A stretch of 64,000 nucleotides of DNA from Zingiber officinale (Eukaryota; Streptophyta; Magnoliopsida; Zingiberales; Zingiberaceae). Made by a program: the position numbers and the translations under genes. Shown here in pieces: positions 46,297-58,381 of the stretch. The stretch is taken from NCBI RefSeq assembly GCF_018446385.1, contig NC_056006.1, positions 1,116,001-1,180,000 on the forward strand. Reading direction: 5' to 3'. The notes below the pieces were generated by a model, which ran no database searches, was not told the origin of the DNA, and was given only the letters and a program-made list of their open reading frames with translations. Numbering within the stretch: the stretch's first letter is position 1; the number at the start of each line of letters is the position of its first letter.

Positions 46297-46336
46297 ATAA
46301 ATTGATCGTGCTACTTGATGCTCTTGCATCACCTGC

Positions 46337-47835
46337 CTCAATGCCACCATAACTACCCATCAATAAAGAATTAGGGTTTTTTCTAAGCCGTTGAAACCAT
46401 TGATAAGAGGAACTTGAATATTCTCACAGTAACATTAATTCCTCTCAAAAGAAAAAGAAGAGGAAACAATATAAAAGGTCTATAATGTATCAAACTGCTC
46501 CACACAAGGTCAAATTACAAGTTGTATTTGAAAAACAACGACTTGCTAATCTAATAAATTCAAGAAACTTTGTGGGAAGTAATTTTTTTTTTTAACCATG
46601 CTTGGAATAAGTTATTCTACTTGGAGTGGTTAGAGGTCATTTTCTAGAGAGAGTTCTATTATAAGACTAGTGTATTGACATAATCAAAGCAATAATGCAC
46701 TAGGTTTTGTTCACAGCGAATTTCAAAAAAAAAGAAAAAAGAGTCTAATAGGTAGCAGAATCAACCCAAAGCAAGTAGAAGATTAACAATAATATCCTTA
46801 ATTTGGTAGTTCTATATAAACCTAAGAATTTCATCTAATCTACGAAAGTAAAATAAATTGTTTATCCAACACTATTGTTCTTTCAATTTCACTATTTGTT
46901 TTGTGAACCAACTGACATAGGATGCAATTGCTGTATACATAGTCTAAATTCCACACAAATATGAAAGGGAAGATGGTAGTGTCTCTGCCGATTCAATGTA
47001 TGCTTATGAAGCTATTGCTTCTACTGCCGTTGTTGCATATCAAAACTTCAATCCAAAGGGGTTATACTTATATCCGCTCCATCCCCACGACAAATAGTCA
47101 CCTAAATGGACACCATCATATAGGGGTTTGTTCAAGCTATTGTGAAGAAAGTTTACAGTACAATGAAAGTTTCTATATGCATTTCTAACAAAGAAAAAAA
47201 GCTATTCTTTCACCATTTGCTAAATCATCACAAGCCTATTACAATAAATTTAAAAAAAATTCAAGAAATATCTCAAGCCTTCTGAAATTTTGAAGAAAAA
47301 AAAATGACACGAGGAACATAGATCACACTCACAAGGACCTGATCAAATGTTGCTGGTCAACTCTTAAAATTTAGTGTTATATTAATCATCAAAGAAAAAG
47401 AAAGAAAAACTGAAGCATCAGAATTGCATTTCCAAATTGACAGGTCTAAATCCACGTGCCATTTAGTAGTTGACCCCCAAAATTCTACGCATTAAATAGG
47501 GAGATCGAGTCAAAAAAATTTAAAAAAACAAACCAAATACTCACTACAGACTAATGTAATCTAGTTAGAAAAGAAGTCAAGAAGGATAAACAAAGAAACC
47601 AGTTGCAACCTGTCACTTTAATGAGAGCACAAGATAAACAGGATTTCTGAAAAAAAAAAACAAAAGGAAAGAGAATACATCTAGATATTACCAGGTCTGA
47701 TCTTAAAGCAGTTAACATCATATACCATGATATAATAGAATAATAGATATTACAAGTTCTTATTTTTTAAGCAGTTAACATCCTATGACATGATATGATA
47801 GAAATGTAAGCATTTTTCTATAGGGTTTTAAGATC
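46337..47835. other. Intergenic DNA upstream of the receptor kinase
   Basis: AT-rich with no supported gene or repeat. A short near-duplicate occurs close to the kinase gene: GATATTACCAGGTCTGATCTTAAAGCAGTTAACATCATA (47685-) and GATATTACAAGTTCTTATTTTTTAAGCAGTTAACATCCTA (47747-), roughly 62 bp apart. The full phrases are given here only as landmarks; their shared core is AAGCAGTTAACATC. Confidence 0.5.
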
Positions 47836-47842
47836 TATATAA
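47836..47842 (+). promoter_or_regulatory. TATA box of the receptor kinase gene
   Basis: TATATAA sits 54-60 bp before the ATG at 47896 and overlaps the more upstream in-frame ATG at 47842. If it is used, transcription starts near 47865-47870, so the upstream ATG would not be in the mRNA and 47896 is the likely start. Confidence 0.55.
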
Positions 47843-47895
47843 TGAGAATTGTGTCTGAGTTGGTTGCCTCAACTATCAGTAGTGAATTAGCAGCC

Positions 47896-50800
47896 ATGTC
47901 TTCAGCAATAGCATTGGTGTCTTTGCTGTTCCAGCTGCTGCTTGCAGTTGCATCTCCTGTGCCTGACAGCAGTTGCCCGACAAAATGCGGCGACGTGGAT
48001 ATTCCTTACCCTTTCGGCGTCGGCATTAACTGCTCCTGGGGAATTCGTTTCAATCTGACCTGCGACGAGGTGGAAACCGGCGTCAAGAAACCATTCTTGT
48101 TCAATGTCGAGGTCCACAGTGTCTCGCTGCTCATGGGCCAATTACGCTTCCTCAACCCCATATCCTCGGCGTGCTACAATCCAAATTACAACAATGTCAC
48201 TTACACATCCTGGTGGATTAATTTCGAAGACACCCCATATAGGTTCTCTGATCTCCACAACAAGTTCACGGGCATCGGCTGCGATACCCTTGCCTACATA
48301 ATCGGCTCCCACGAGAGCAATATTAGCTACCAGAGTGGTTGTGTGTCCATGTGCGACGATGAAGAGAGCATCGTCAGTGACTCCTGCTCCGGCATGGGTT
48401 GCTGCCAGACTTCCATACCCAAGAATCTCAAATACTATGAAGTCAGCTTTGATGAGTATTTCAACAACTCGGCTATTTGGAGATTTAGCAGATGCAGCTA
48501 CGCCGTCTTGTTGGATGCCGAGTGGTTCGAGTTTCAGACATCTTACATCACCACGACCCAATTGATGCAAATCAACAGTGATGGCAGGGTGCCGGTGGTC
48601 ATAGACTGGGCCATCGGCAACGAGACGTGCGAGGTAGCAAGTCACGACTTGAGTTCTTATGCCTGCATCAGCAATGACAGCGAGTGCATCGACTCCTCCA
48701 ATGGCCCTGGCTATCTCTGCAACTGTTCGACAGGATACCAAGGCAATCCTTACGTCTCCGACGGATGCCAAGGTCTGTCTAATATATTCTGCTTTCAGTT
48801 ATGTTTTGACTCTCTGATTGCAACGGTGCCAACTACTGTTTCTTTTGCACTTCAATTTTAGACATCAACGAATGCAATCAGCAAAGAAATCCATGCTCAG
48901 ATGGCATCTGCCAGAACCTGCCTGGTAATTATAGTTGTGACTGCCCCGAAGGCAAGCACGGTGACGCTTACAATGGAACATGCATCCCAAATCAGAAGCT
49001 TTCCTTGGCGGTGAAAGCAGTTATAGGTAAGGTTCTTTCCCTGAACGGGCATCCGATTCCCTAACGTTGTTTCTTCAACTCTTCATCTGTTTATCCACTC
49101 AAGAATATAATTAAGATAAGATATCCTGAGTGATCCTCTCTATATATTGGCAGTAGAAAAAGAAGAGAATGAATATGCCCAATTTTCATGTCTTGTAGTG
49201 TTGGGGTTGAATCAAAGTTTTATATTAAAAGTTTTGGTAAAAATTATGAAATTAAAAGGATGGATGATATCTCTATTGGTATAAAATTTTTTGGAGAGAA
49301 CCTAAGAGTAAAGTCATGAGGGCCTAGGCTCAAAGTGGATAATATCATGCAATTATGGACATATGTGGATATCCTTTCGGTCACAACAAATAGTATCAGA
49401 GTCATAGTCCAGACCAGATGCCATGTGGGACGGTCTTGAACGAAGTTGAGGGTGAGGTCGGAGTAGGTCAGGGTGACCGGATATTCGTGGAGAATCCGAA
49501 GTAGGTCAAGGTGACCAGATGCTTGTGGGGAGGTCTGGAGCAGGTCAGAGTGATCAGTACTTGCGGGAGGTGAGTAGGTCAGGGTGACTGGATACTCACA
49601 GGGAGACTCAAAACAGGTCAGGGTGATCGGATGCTTGCGAATAAGCCCGAAACATGTCAAGATTGACCGGATCCAACCCCTTACGGGGAGGTCCGATATA
49701 GGTCAGGATGATCGGATGCTTGTGGGAAAGACCCCGAAGCAGGTCAGGGTGATCAGGTACTCGCGGGGAGGCCCGGAGTAAATCAGGATGACTGGATGCT
49801 TGCGGGGAGACCTGAAGCAGGTCATGGTGACTAGATGCTCGCAGGGAGGTCCGGAGTAGGTGAAGGTAACTGAGTGCGGATTCTTGCGGGGAGGTCCAGA
49901 ACAGATCAGGATGATGAGATGCTCGCGGGAAGGCCCGAACCATAAGAGTAATTGTAGTCCTTTGTTTAAGGGGAGGATTATTGGAGATAATATCATGTCA
50001 TTATAGAGATATATGGATACCTTTAAATACAACATGTAGCTTTGAAATCCACCAAATGAGGTTGGATTTACTTAGATGGAAATTCAGGAGGGAGAGGGAA
50101 TTAAGAAACAGATAACAAAACAACACCTAGAACATGAATCACTCTCCTATCTTTCCATCCAACTAAAACACCAAACATAAAACAAAAGATTAATTATCTG
50201 TGAAAGGATAAATTACAGCATCTTAATTTTCATTGGTTTTATTTAGTTTGGATGCTCACGTTCTGTGATGTTGATGGGTTCACAGGCACCTCCATCAGCT
50301 TGACTTTCTTACTAGTATTTGGCATGTGCATCTGTATGATTTATCAGAGAAGAAAACTTATCCAGTCAAGGAAAAGATATTTCAGTGAACATGGGGGCAT
50401 GCAATTACTGGAAGAGATGAGAAAACTAAGTCTTGCATTTAGGATCTTTTCAAAAGAAGAATTAGAGAGGGCAACAAATAGATTTGACAAGAGCAGAATT
50501 CTTGGACAAGGCGGATATGGAACTGTTTACAAAGGAGATATGGGAGACAATCAGTTTGTCGCCATAAAGCAGCCGAAGGTTATAAATGAGAGACAAAAGA
50601 AAGAATTTGGAAAGGAAATGCTTATTCTTTCCCAAGTCAATCATAGGAACATAGTCAAGCTCTTGGGCTGTTGTTTGGAAGTGGAGGTTCCCATGTTGGT
50701 CTATGAGTTTGTCCCTAATGGTAACTTGTTTGAACTAATCCACAGCAGGAACATAGATAACCTCCCTTTGGCTGTGCGTTTAAACATTGCTCGTGATTCT

Positions 50801-51445
50801 GCTGATGCTCTTGCTTATTTGCACTATTCGGCTTCGCCTCGAATCATTCATGGAGACGTGAAGTCTGCCAACATCCTCCTACATGAAAATTACACTGCAA
50901 AAGTTTCTGATTTCGGAGCTTCAAGGCTAAATCCCAAGGATGAAGACCAGTTTGCTACTTTGGTTCAAGGGACCTGCGGTTACTTAGACCCCGAGTACCT
51001 TCAAACATGCAAATTAACTGAAAAAAGTGATGTTTATAGCTTTGGTGTAGTGCTCTTAGAATTACTGACACGTAAGAAGGCAATTTATTTTGAAGAAAAT
51101 GGAGAAGAAACGAGTCTTGCATCAAGCTTCATTTTGGCCAAGAAAGAGGATCGACTCGAGGAACTCTTGGACAATCAAGTGACTAGTGAAGGAGATGCAG
51201 AGCTGATTGAAAGGATTGGAGAGATGGCAGTGCAGTGCTTGAGTATGAAGGGAGAAGAAAGACCTACGATGAAGAATGTGGCCGACCAGCTAAACAGCAT
51301 AAGAAAGTTCAAACAGCACCCATGGACACCACCAAATGCTGAGGACATTGAGAGCTTCCTTCCTGTTCCATCAGATGCTCAAATGTCCACCGGTAACACT
51401 AGTTATATTCCAAAGGTTGCATTGTGCATTGAATATGCAAGGTAA
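47896..51445 (+). CDS. WAK-like: Wall-associated receptor kinase (WAK/WAKL)
   Basis: Three exons join in frame: 47896-48772, 48862-49026 and 50286-51445 (733 codons plus TAA; 751 if the ATG at 47842 is used). A signal peptide (ALVSLLFQLLLAVAS) is followed by a Cys-rich galacturonan-binding GUB_WAK domain (CPTKCGDVDIPYPFGVG) and a first EGF-like repeat ending YLCNCSTGYQGNPYVSDGCQ. Exon 2 encodes a calcium-binding EGF repeat (DINECNQQRNPCSDGICQN). A membrane helix lies near 350-367. The Ser/Thr kinase has glycine loop LGQGGYGTVYKG at 420, Lys442, catalytic loop IIHGDVKSANILL (Asp538; Gly replaces the Arg of HRD), DFG at 556-558 and GTCGYLDPEYL. WAKs bind pectin and signal wall integrity and pathogen damage. 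Intron 2 carries a TRIM element. No inactivating lesion is seen. Confidence 0.94.
49199..50034 (+). mobile_element. TRIM-like miniature LTR element in intron 2 of the kinase, target duplication TGTAG
   Basis: 5' LTR 49199-49388 (TGTTGGGG..TCACAACA), primer site TAGTATCAGAGTC 49391-49403, an internal array of about 40-bp units (GGTCCGGAGTAGGTCAGGG, TGACCGGATGCTTGCGGGGA), purine tract AAGGGGAGGAT 49968-49978, and a 3' LTR 49979-50034 shortened to 56 bp by internal deletion. TGTAG flanks both sides (49194-49198, 50035-50039). It is the same family as 1-2325. It has no proteins. Confidence 0.92.
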
Positions 51446-52440
51446 AGATATGGTCCCTAAAGTTGTCAGTCTTGAGCGTTCCTCCCAAGTTGAACTATCA
51501 GTTGTAGCAATTAAGTCTCTTGGTGAGGGTTATGTTTGTTTACTAATTATTTAGTGGTAAGATAAAGAAGTGTGTGCTATGGTTCAAATCTAAGATTTTC
51601 TCACTTCCAAAAGTTTTCAGATTTTAAAATTATTTGAAAGCATTTTTATATTTAATAAGAAATAGAATTAAAACAAAATGAATAAATTTGAACGGGCCTC
51701 CAAATGAAGGTCATGCTCGACCTTTGCTTTGCCGTGGTAATTGATGGGTTCTTTTCATCGGGTTCCTCCTATCATTTTTTCTCCGCTGCATAGCCACGCA
51801 AGCCTAGGGCGGATCACGTGGTCAACTGCACGAGCGATACGCCATCCACTACCCAACCACATGAGCGAGCCATTGCATATGGGGAGACAACCGCTTGTCT
51901 GTACCATCAACACTGTCTAGCCATTGACCTGAGCTCGCTTTCCCGTGGGCAGCCTTACCAGGGCCAGGGACTGTCGGAGGTAAAGTGCGCTCAACTAAAA
52001 TACTTCCTCCTTCCCTAACGATTAGGGTTAAGCGAGTAGAGAGTTTAGGTCTTGACAGGCCTCCAATATTATGAAAGAGTGTCGATTGAGTGATGATGAT
52101 CCAATCGGGTTAATCGAGGTGGCATCAAACATGGAATGATGTGTTGTCATAGAAAAAGCAAAAAAACAATTTGAGAGTGATACGAGAATCAAATCAATTA
52201 TGACTTCACTGACTAGATAGAAAAAAAATATGGACATGATTTGGAGCTTTTTCTCTTCTTGTTGCCTTCATATTTCATTTGTCCATACAAAGTAGGGAGG
52301 TTTAAAATCGATCCACTCAAATTAAATTGATTTAATTGAAATCGAATGAGTTAATTTTTTTTTTTAAATTAACCAAACCGACATTAATATATTTTTTCAA
52401 CAAATATACATTTTTATCTAATTTTTAGATTCTATTCGGT
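51446..52440. other. 3' flank of the kinase gene
   Basis: No gene was recognised. Around 51710-52020 composition rises in GC, with an accidental open frame; from 52260 it is AT-rich (poly-T near 52354). Nothing else can be supported. Confidence 0.45.
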
Positions 52441-53570
52441 TATAGGGACTACCTTCTATTGTCCTATTCCCTCCTCTGAACTTGCTTGGAAGGATATTTA
52501 TCTTTTCCTTAAGTTTCCTTCTGCTGTGGAGTGGCCTACTCGATGGCAGTGAACCCTTCCCGTAATGCCTTATGTGGGGGATTTCAGTAATGACCCACTT
52601 TTCACAAATGCTCTGGCTCAGCTGAGGTGTTGGCGACTAGATTTGATGAGACTACTATCCGAGGACGTGCTGTCCTTCTTTAGGTTGAGCCACATCTCTT
52701 CTGCTGAGTTGCCTCGCTCCCTGGGTAAGTTTTGCCCGATCTTAAATTACTTCGCTCTGTTCTTTGGATATAGTTACTACAACCCTGGTTTCTCCATGCA
52801 ACCAACACCCTGCTTCGCGCCTCAGATGTCCAGCCTCTTCCCTTTAGTGAACAGAAAATAATGAGGAGAAGTAGAATCATATTGGATAAGAGACTTCTTC
52901 CACATGCTGCCTTTGCCCGGCTAGGAACAACTATCACTGCCCCTCCTCCGTCAGTCCCACAATCAACTCCCCGATCTGCCCCTCAAATAGTTCCGGAACC
53001 TTCTGTCAGTCCGACCCCCCGACCTCCTTCAGGGTCAATGGACCCAGTCTTTCCTTCCGAGCGGCTTCCCGGGCAGCCTGGCAGGCACATCTCACTGTCG
53101 ATCCTACCAGAACTGCTACCCCTCCCACGGCTCGGCGATCGCGATCCTCGCCTGAAGACTCTGACTCGGACGACCAACCCTTGGCTCACAGGTCTCGTCG
53201 AAGGCATATTAGCCCAAACCTAAGCGCTACCGGTCTGTCCGTTAAACCGGCCCCTCCAGCCCGGCATGTCCAAAAGACTCGTTTGCTCGCCAACAGTCCT
53301 GGGACGACCACAGATCCTCCTTCCACGCGTTGCTCCACCTTCCTCTCAACCTGCTTCTTCCTCTTTACCTGTTAATGCTCCTTCACGAGTACCAGGCGAC
53401 ACGACAAGTCCCTTGGCTACTCCCCTGCCTAATGAATCACGACCGGGGACATCTCACCCGGCCTCTCCTTATCCTCCCGACCCAACAACCTCATCTTCAC
53501 AGCCGCAAGACCCCTCCTATCACCAGTATTATTCCGCCAAGCCTTCTGAGTCAGGGCTAATGAGATAACA
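52440..53570 (+). pseudogene. Broken Pro/Ser-rich reading frames, probably a gypsy-type gag-region relic
   Basis: Fragments in several frames read FPSAVEWPTRW (near 52520), then GDFSNDPLFTNALAQLRCWRLDLMRLL (52565-), then Pro/Ser/Thr-rich text (52920-53560: PPPSVPQSTPRSAPQIVPEPSVSP, PSSQPASSSLPVN). Frames change without splice-like joins. The globular start plus proline-rich tail fits a retroelement gag or associated ORF. I do not recognise the family, so the call rests on context (gypsy DNA follows immediately). Confidence 0.35.
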
Positions 53571-53572
53571 TG

Positions 53573-54546
53573 ACGTGTCACGCCCCAGAGGAGTCCCTGC
53601 CAGAGGAAATTCCGATAGCACCTCCCCTGTACGGGTGACAATCTGAACCATTTCTACAGACATAATATACCTCAGCCACAGGCGGCTAGAATATACACAC
53701 AACCACGCAGTTTATATGCAGCCTACTCGGCTGATACAATAAAAAAATACAACCATACAGTTATATGTAAATCTAACAGCCCACTCGGTTGTACCAAAAC
53801 CAAACACAATGGACAACACATACAAACTAAAAACGAAGACTGCTAGCCGGCTAGGATTACACCACACAACAAAACAACACTCCAGAAACAAAACCAGAAC
53901 ACAAAGGTAAATACACAAATTTCATATACCAAAATAAAAATAAACAAAAGCGGAGGCAGGTCTCCTGATGTGACGTGGGGACCGGCAGGCAGGATACTCC
54001 AAGCGACTCCATAAACAACCTGGTACATGAAAAAGATAGTGTCCACGGGGTGAATTCAACAACTCAGCAGATACCTAATTGACATGTATAGTAAACTATA
54101 ACAAATAGTAATAACTATGGAGTACAGTCTCCTCGACAAAAGTTGGAAATGCACAATAGAAAAGGCTAAGAGAAATGTACTCACCAGGGTGTCCTATCAA
54201 AATAGCTAGGTCGTCAAACCGAAAGTGCCATAAATCCTGTATGCATGTCAATCATATGCATCCATCCAAATACAGCAAATAAATGCAGCAAACACAAGCA
54301 ATAAATGCATCATGGATATGATGCCAATGATATGTCCTGGTCACCCTTACTGCCATTCAGCCATCTCACACACGATGGTGAGACCGAGTAGGTAGGGCTG
54401 TGACAACCGTGCACTCTACCATCACTGCTCCTGATGAGTGACCGAGTGGACGGGATGCTGTCGGAGTACACCTATTCTCCTGCCCTAAATCATAAGTGGG
54501 GGAGCACAATGCTCTCATTTCTCGGTACATGATGACGGGGAGGGAT
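53573..54546 (-). mobile_element. Gypsy-derived terminal sequence left of the inverted-LTR unit
   Basis: It begins TGACGTGTCACGCCCCAGAGG, an LTR-like start. Its right third, 54211-54546, is a 336-bp sequence that recurs in the same orientation at 60259-60594. It is probably the LTR or 3' region of the minus-strand gypsy element whose pol lies at 61125-63197. No protein was recognised. Confidence 0.55.
54211..54546. repeat. 336-bp direct repeat, copy 1
   Basis: It runs from TCGTCAAACCGAAAG to TGACGGGGAGGGAT and ends exactly where the inverted-LTR unit begins. It differs from 60259-60594 at roughly 13 places by eye. Confidence 0.9.
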
Positions 54547-56422
54547 TGATGTGAGCTCGAGTGTCGTGCTACGGGCTTATCAAATTACAATTAAAGTTAC
54601 CGAACCCCTCTACACTAAAGTAGTATAGAGATGACTCGGATCGTCTCCCAAGGAATGTAATGATAGGATGATAACTTCATAATTAGTTATGACTTTTGGA
54701 TTTTTGATATGAAACTGGGGGTTTGGATTTTGAATTTTTGAACTACGATATGAAATAACAAACAAATATGAAATTAAACCTAAAGAACAAAAGAACAATG
54801 CAAGTATGAAATCTAATTCTAATTAATAAAAGGCATCCTATCTATCCATTAGTAGTGATCTCATAGTGCATTGTCACTCTACGTTACGATTTCACTAATA
54901 ATAGAATTAAACTAAGGAATGAAATAGCAAAACATTAAATGAAACCTATTCTAGTAAATGAAAGACAGTGCATGTAAGAAAACCTAGTCTAACTTAAACT
55001 ATGATTGCAAGGAAATTAGAGACAACATATAGTAAACAAATAATGAAACTAAACATGGAAAGTAACTTCGAGCATTAAAGAAAGCTAATCTACCCTAGCA
55101 TAATTGCATTCAAACGAAGAACAAAATTTATAGCAATTGCAAAAGACAAGATAAGCAAACATTAAGTGAAATAAAATGCACAAATTTAACCCTACTGTTG
55201 TAAGAAACATTTTGTCGAACACCTTACGAGCATGAATCAAAATGACATGAGTACGTGCACTAAAACATGCGAGAACAATTTAGTACAAGCATCAAACAAT
55301 CAACTAAAAGAAACATCACTATCAATTCGAATCAAGTGAGGAAACTGCAACAAACAAAAGCTGTCCAGATCTGTTGAAGAATTGCTGATCGAACTTGAAG
55401 ACTGCTGTGGAATGAAGAAAATGGACACCAAAGCTTGAAGAAAATCAGATCTATAGAAGATGGATCTCAGTCTGCCCAAATCTGATCCGGATGAAGGAAG
55501 TAGTGCTGCTCGGAATTGAAGTAGCTTCACTCAAAATGACCAGCTCCTGAACTCCCGGAATCTATGAACAGCTGCCAAGGAACCGGCTGAGCTTGCTTCA
55601 ACAACAGTGATGATGAATGGAAGTAATGGAGGTGCTGTGAATTCGGATGAACCGCCGCTGCTTCTCTGCCTCTGCCGCCTGAACCCCAGTCGGAAGAAGT
55701 GAAGAAGAACGCCGAGAGGTGAAGGATCTCACCAGAGAAACCCTCTCCGGCGAGGTGAAGATCGTTGCTGCTGCCGTCGCTCGCAATTGCCGCCAAGAGA
55801 TCGTTGCCGCTGTCGTCACCGCTGGAATCCAGAAGAGGAAGATTGGGCAGTGGATGGATGCCCGGCCGGCGGCAGAAAAGGTAAGGGAAGAGAACCGCCG
55901 GCCGGTGAAAGAAGAAAGAAGGAGGCGCGCGTGCCCTAGCCGCGAGGAAGAAACGCGCACAGTAGATTAGGTGGATCTCTCGCTACTGTGCATCGCGAGA
56001 AGGTAAGGAGAAGGGTTTTCTTAGTGGGTTCGGATCCGGGTTGGATTAAGAGAATGGTATCCAATAGAGCTTAGATCCGATTCATTAAAGATAGAGTTCA
56101 AATTGGGCTTTTATAATCGGGCTTGAAGAGTGGGCTTGAGGATTGGGTTTGATTGTTTTTCCTTTGATCCAAATTGAATTAGAGCACCATTTGTTGGATG
56201 AATCTTGGATGCCTTGATCTCGATCAACGGCCTAGATGCTCCAAATTGTTTCCCTACAAGTAAGATGCGTATTTTTAGATAAAATACCAAAAAATATAGG
56301 AAAAATTATATACAAGGCTCTAAATTAATATCAACTCGTAAAATGTGATATAAAACAAGAATTAAGTATATGAGATGATAAAAAATATTAAGTATAAGAA
56401 CCAAAATAAAATATAAAAATGC
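54547..56422 (-). repeat. Left LTR arm (minus orientation)
   Basis: The U5-type end is on the outside at 54547. On the minus strand the arm begins TGGGCATTTTTATATTTTAT at about 56427-56408, immediately after the purine tract. The middle (55500-55980) is GC-rich, with frames rich in Ser/Arg on both strands that I do not regard as genes. Confidence 0.88.
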
Positions 56423-58381
56423 CCATTATCAATTTCCCCACACTTATTCTTGCATGTCTCGAGCAAGTAAAATAAAACTAGGAAGCAACCAAAAACTCAT
56501 CTCCCTATCAATTCCCTAACAACACTCTGAAAATAGTAAAAGAAAGTTACTTAGGATAATCAAGTTTTAAGAATCAAGGTATTCATGGTTCCAATTCTCA
56601 CATAAGTCAACAAGCATGGTAATTTCAATCAACTTGAATAGATTAAGCATGATAAAGCCTTACAAGGTGGGTATATGCACTCATGCTCACATAAATAATA
56701 GACATGAAAGTGGAGCTCTCTCCAAAGCAACTCATGATATTGCACTACCATATGTTTGCTTATTTTCTACTTCTCCACTAATGTAAACATAAGTACACAT
56801 AAATCAAGAGGACTTGTCATGAATAATAATGAAACCACACATGTAAATAATGGAACAAGAAGGATAGACAATATAGGAATTCAAAGAGAATATGAGAGCA
56901 TTGGGGTAATCAACAAGAAGAATGCAATTAAATAATATGTCAAAAACTCACCCAAACATGCAACACTCAACTCTCTTTGCACATTCTAAATGTGATATAC
57001 ATCAACCACTATAACATCTCCAAAATACATGTATGTATTAACAACTTAACTCATGAAAATCTCTCAATAACAATGTTAAATGAGTATACATCAATCTTTC
57101 CATGGAGACTTCCTTCTAGTTCATCACTAACAAAACAACAAATGCTTGAGAAATTTTTTTTCCTCTCTTTTTATTTTTATTTTTATTTTTTGATGTTTTT
57201 TTTCTTTTTTTTTCCCTTTTTTTTTCAACAAGAATAGAGAGAAATTTTTTTTTCAACAAGCATTCGTCCAGACATATTTGCCTCCCCCACACTTAAACTT
57301 GTCCGTCTCGGACAATACAACAAATAATGATATTCTCTAAAACTCAACAATAGGGGGCTTAAAAAAAAACAATAGAAATGTGACAGTGAAAATGTAACTC
57401 TTTATGCAATCACCCAATGCTCTCATCAAAGGACTAGGGAATTAATGAATCAATAAAGATATGATAGTGAAAATATAATGACAATGAAAAGATATGATAA
57501 GGGAAGTACAATGATAATGATAATGAAAATATAATGGCAATGAGAAGATATGACAAGGGAAGTACAATGAAACATGAAAGCAATAGGTGAAATGCTTACT
57601 GGTAAGAACATCAAAGTAGAGGAACAACTAAGAGATGAATAAGAAAATTTGCCTCTATCATGTTCATGCAAGCTTATGTTACCATAATTTCAAAAAGAAT
57701 CAAAGCAAGTTCTAGAGTGTCAAGTATCACAAGTGCTATTACACACAAGAAGATTAAGGATAAGTGTGGAAAAAAAAACCTCACTAGGTGAATAACAACA
57801 TATCATGCATAATCTAACAAGATAGAGTCCATCACCACAACAAATGACTAATGCAATAAATGTACCCAACAATACCAAGGGAACCAAAACTTGATAGTCA
57901 AACTTAACTGTCTTTTCGATTCTCAAAGCATTATAAAGGGACATCTAGGGAGATATGACTCAAAATCAAGCAACGTATAAAAAAAAACAAAAAAAAAACA
58001 AGAAAGCAAAGTATGGAAACAAACAAACATACAAGTATAAAGATAAAGGAAAGCAAGAAAAAGAAAGGAAAGGAACAAACGCCCCTTTATTCCTGGCGGC
58101 TGAAGACGGTTCAGAAGTAGTATCCACGCCGGTAGTGGAATGATCCTTCTCGGTGGTTAAAGAAGATTCAATTTGAGCATCCAACTCGGAAATGGAGTTA
58201 TCCGAGCTAAGGAGAGAATTGCTTCTTCCACCATTTTCTCTTTAGTTCCTGGCGGCTGGAGGCGGTTTAGTAAAAGTATCCAATCCAGGGGCCTGTAAAA
58301 ACCTGCAAGGCCAAGGACAGAATGCACCTTCCACACGCATATAGGGTAAGGAAGAGATAAAACACTATCAAACTTAGATAA
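56423..58381 (-). other. Loop between the inverted LTR arms (retroelement internal sequence)
   Basis: On the minus strand the right part reads towards the purine tract by the left arm. A phrase GTGTGGGGGAGGCAAATATG near 57275-57295 resembles the internal purine-rich box of Athila/Tat elements. It contains T- and A-rich runs (57155-57260, 57360-57375, 57980-58010), an imperfect tandem of ATATGATAAGGGAAGTACAATGA (57490-57590) and a direct repeat TTCCTGGCGGCTG (58089 and 58247). No protein was recognised. Confidence 0.65.

Larger units (their letters stand above)
31549..46331 (-). mobile_element. Outermost LTR element of the nest, small and non-coding, target duplication CCTGC
   Basis: Two direct repeats form the LTRs: 31549-32131 and 44513-46331, the latter interrupted by a 1270-bp insertion. 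Both begin TGA..CAG and end GCATCA. CCTGC lies at 31544-31548 and 46332-46336. Next to the right LTR, the minus strand of 44498-44510 reads TGGTATCAAAGCC, a primer site, so the element points left. Subtracting the inner insertions leaves LTRs of about 0.55-0.58 kb and only about 0.55 kb of internal sequence with no recognised protein. It was thus a roughly 1.7-kb non-autonomous retrotransposon before it became a landing site. Confidence 0.88.

Noticed and set aside
47842-47895. Upstream in-frame ATG of the kinase gene as start
   Set aside because: It overlaps the only good TATA box, and the signal peptide begins naturally at 47896; kept only as an alternative.
48142-48771. 209-codon minus-strand frame opposite kinase exon 1
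   Set aside because: The opposite strand encodes the Cys-rich GUB_WAK and EGF domains; this frame has no recognisable domain.
55527-55960. Overlapping Ser/Arg-rich open frames repeated at 58842-59275
   Set aside because: Both are the same LTR arm in two orientations; frames overlap on both strands and resemble no known protein.
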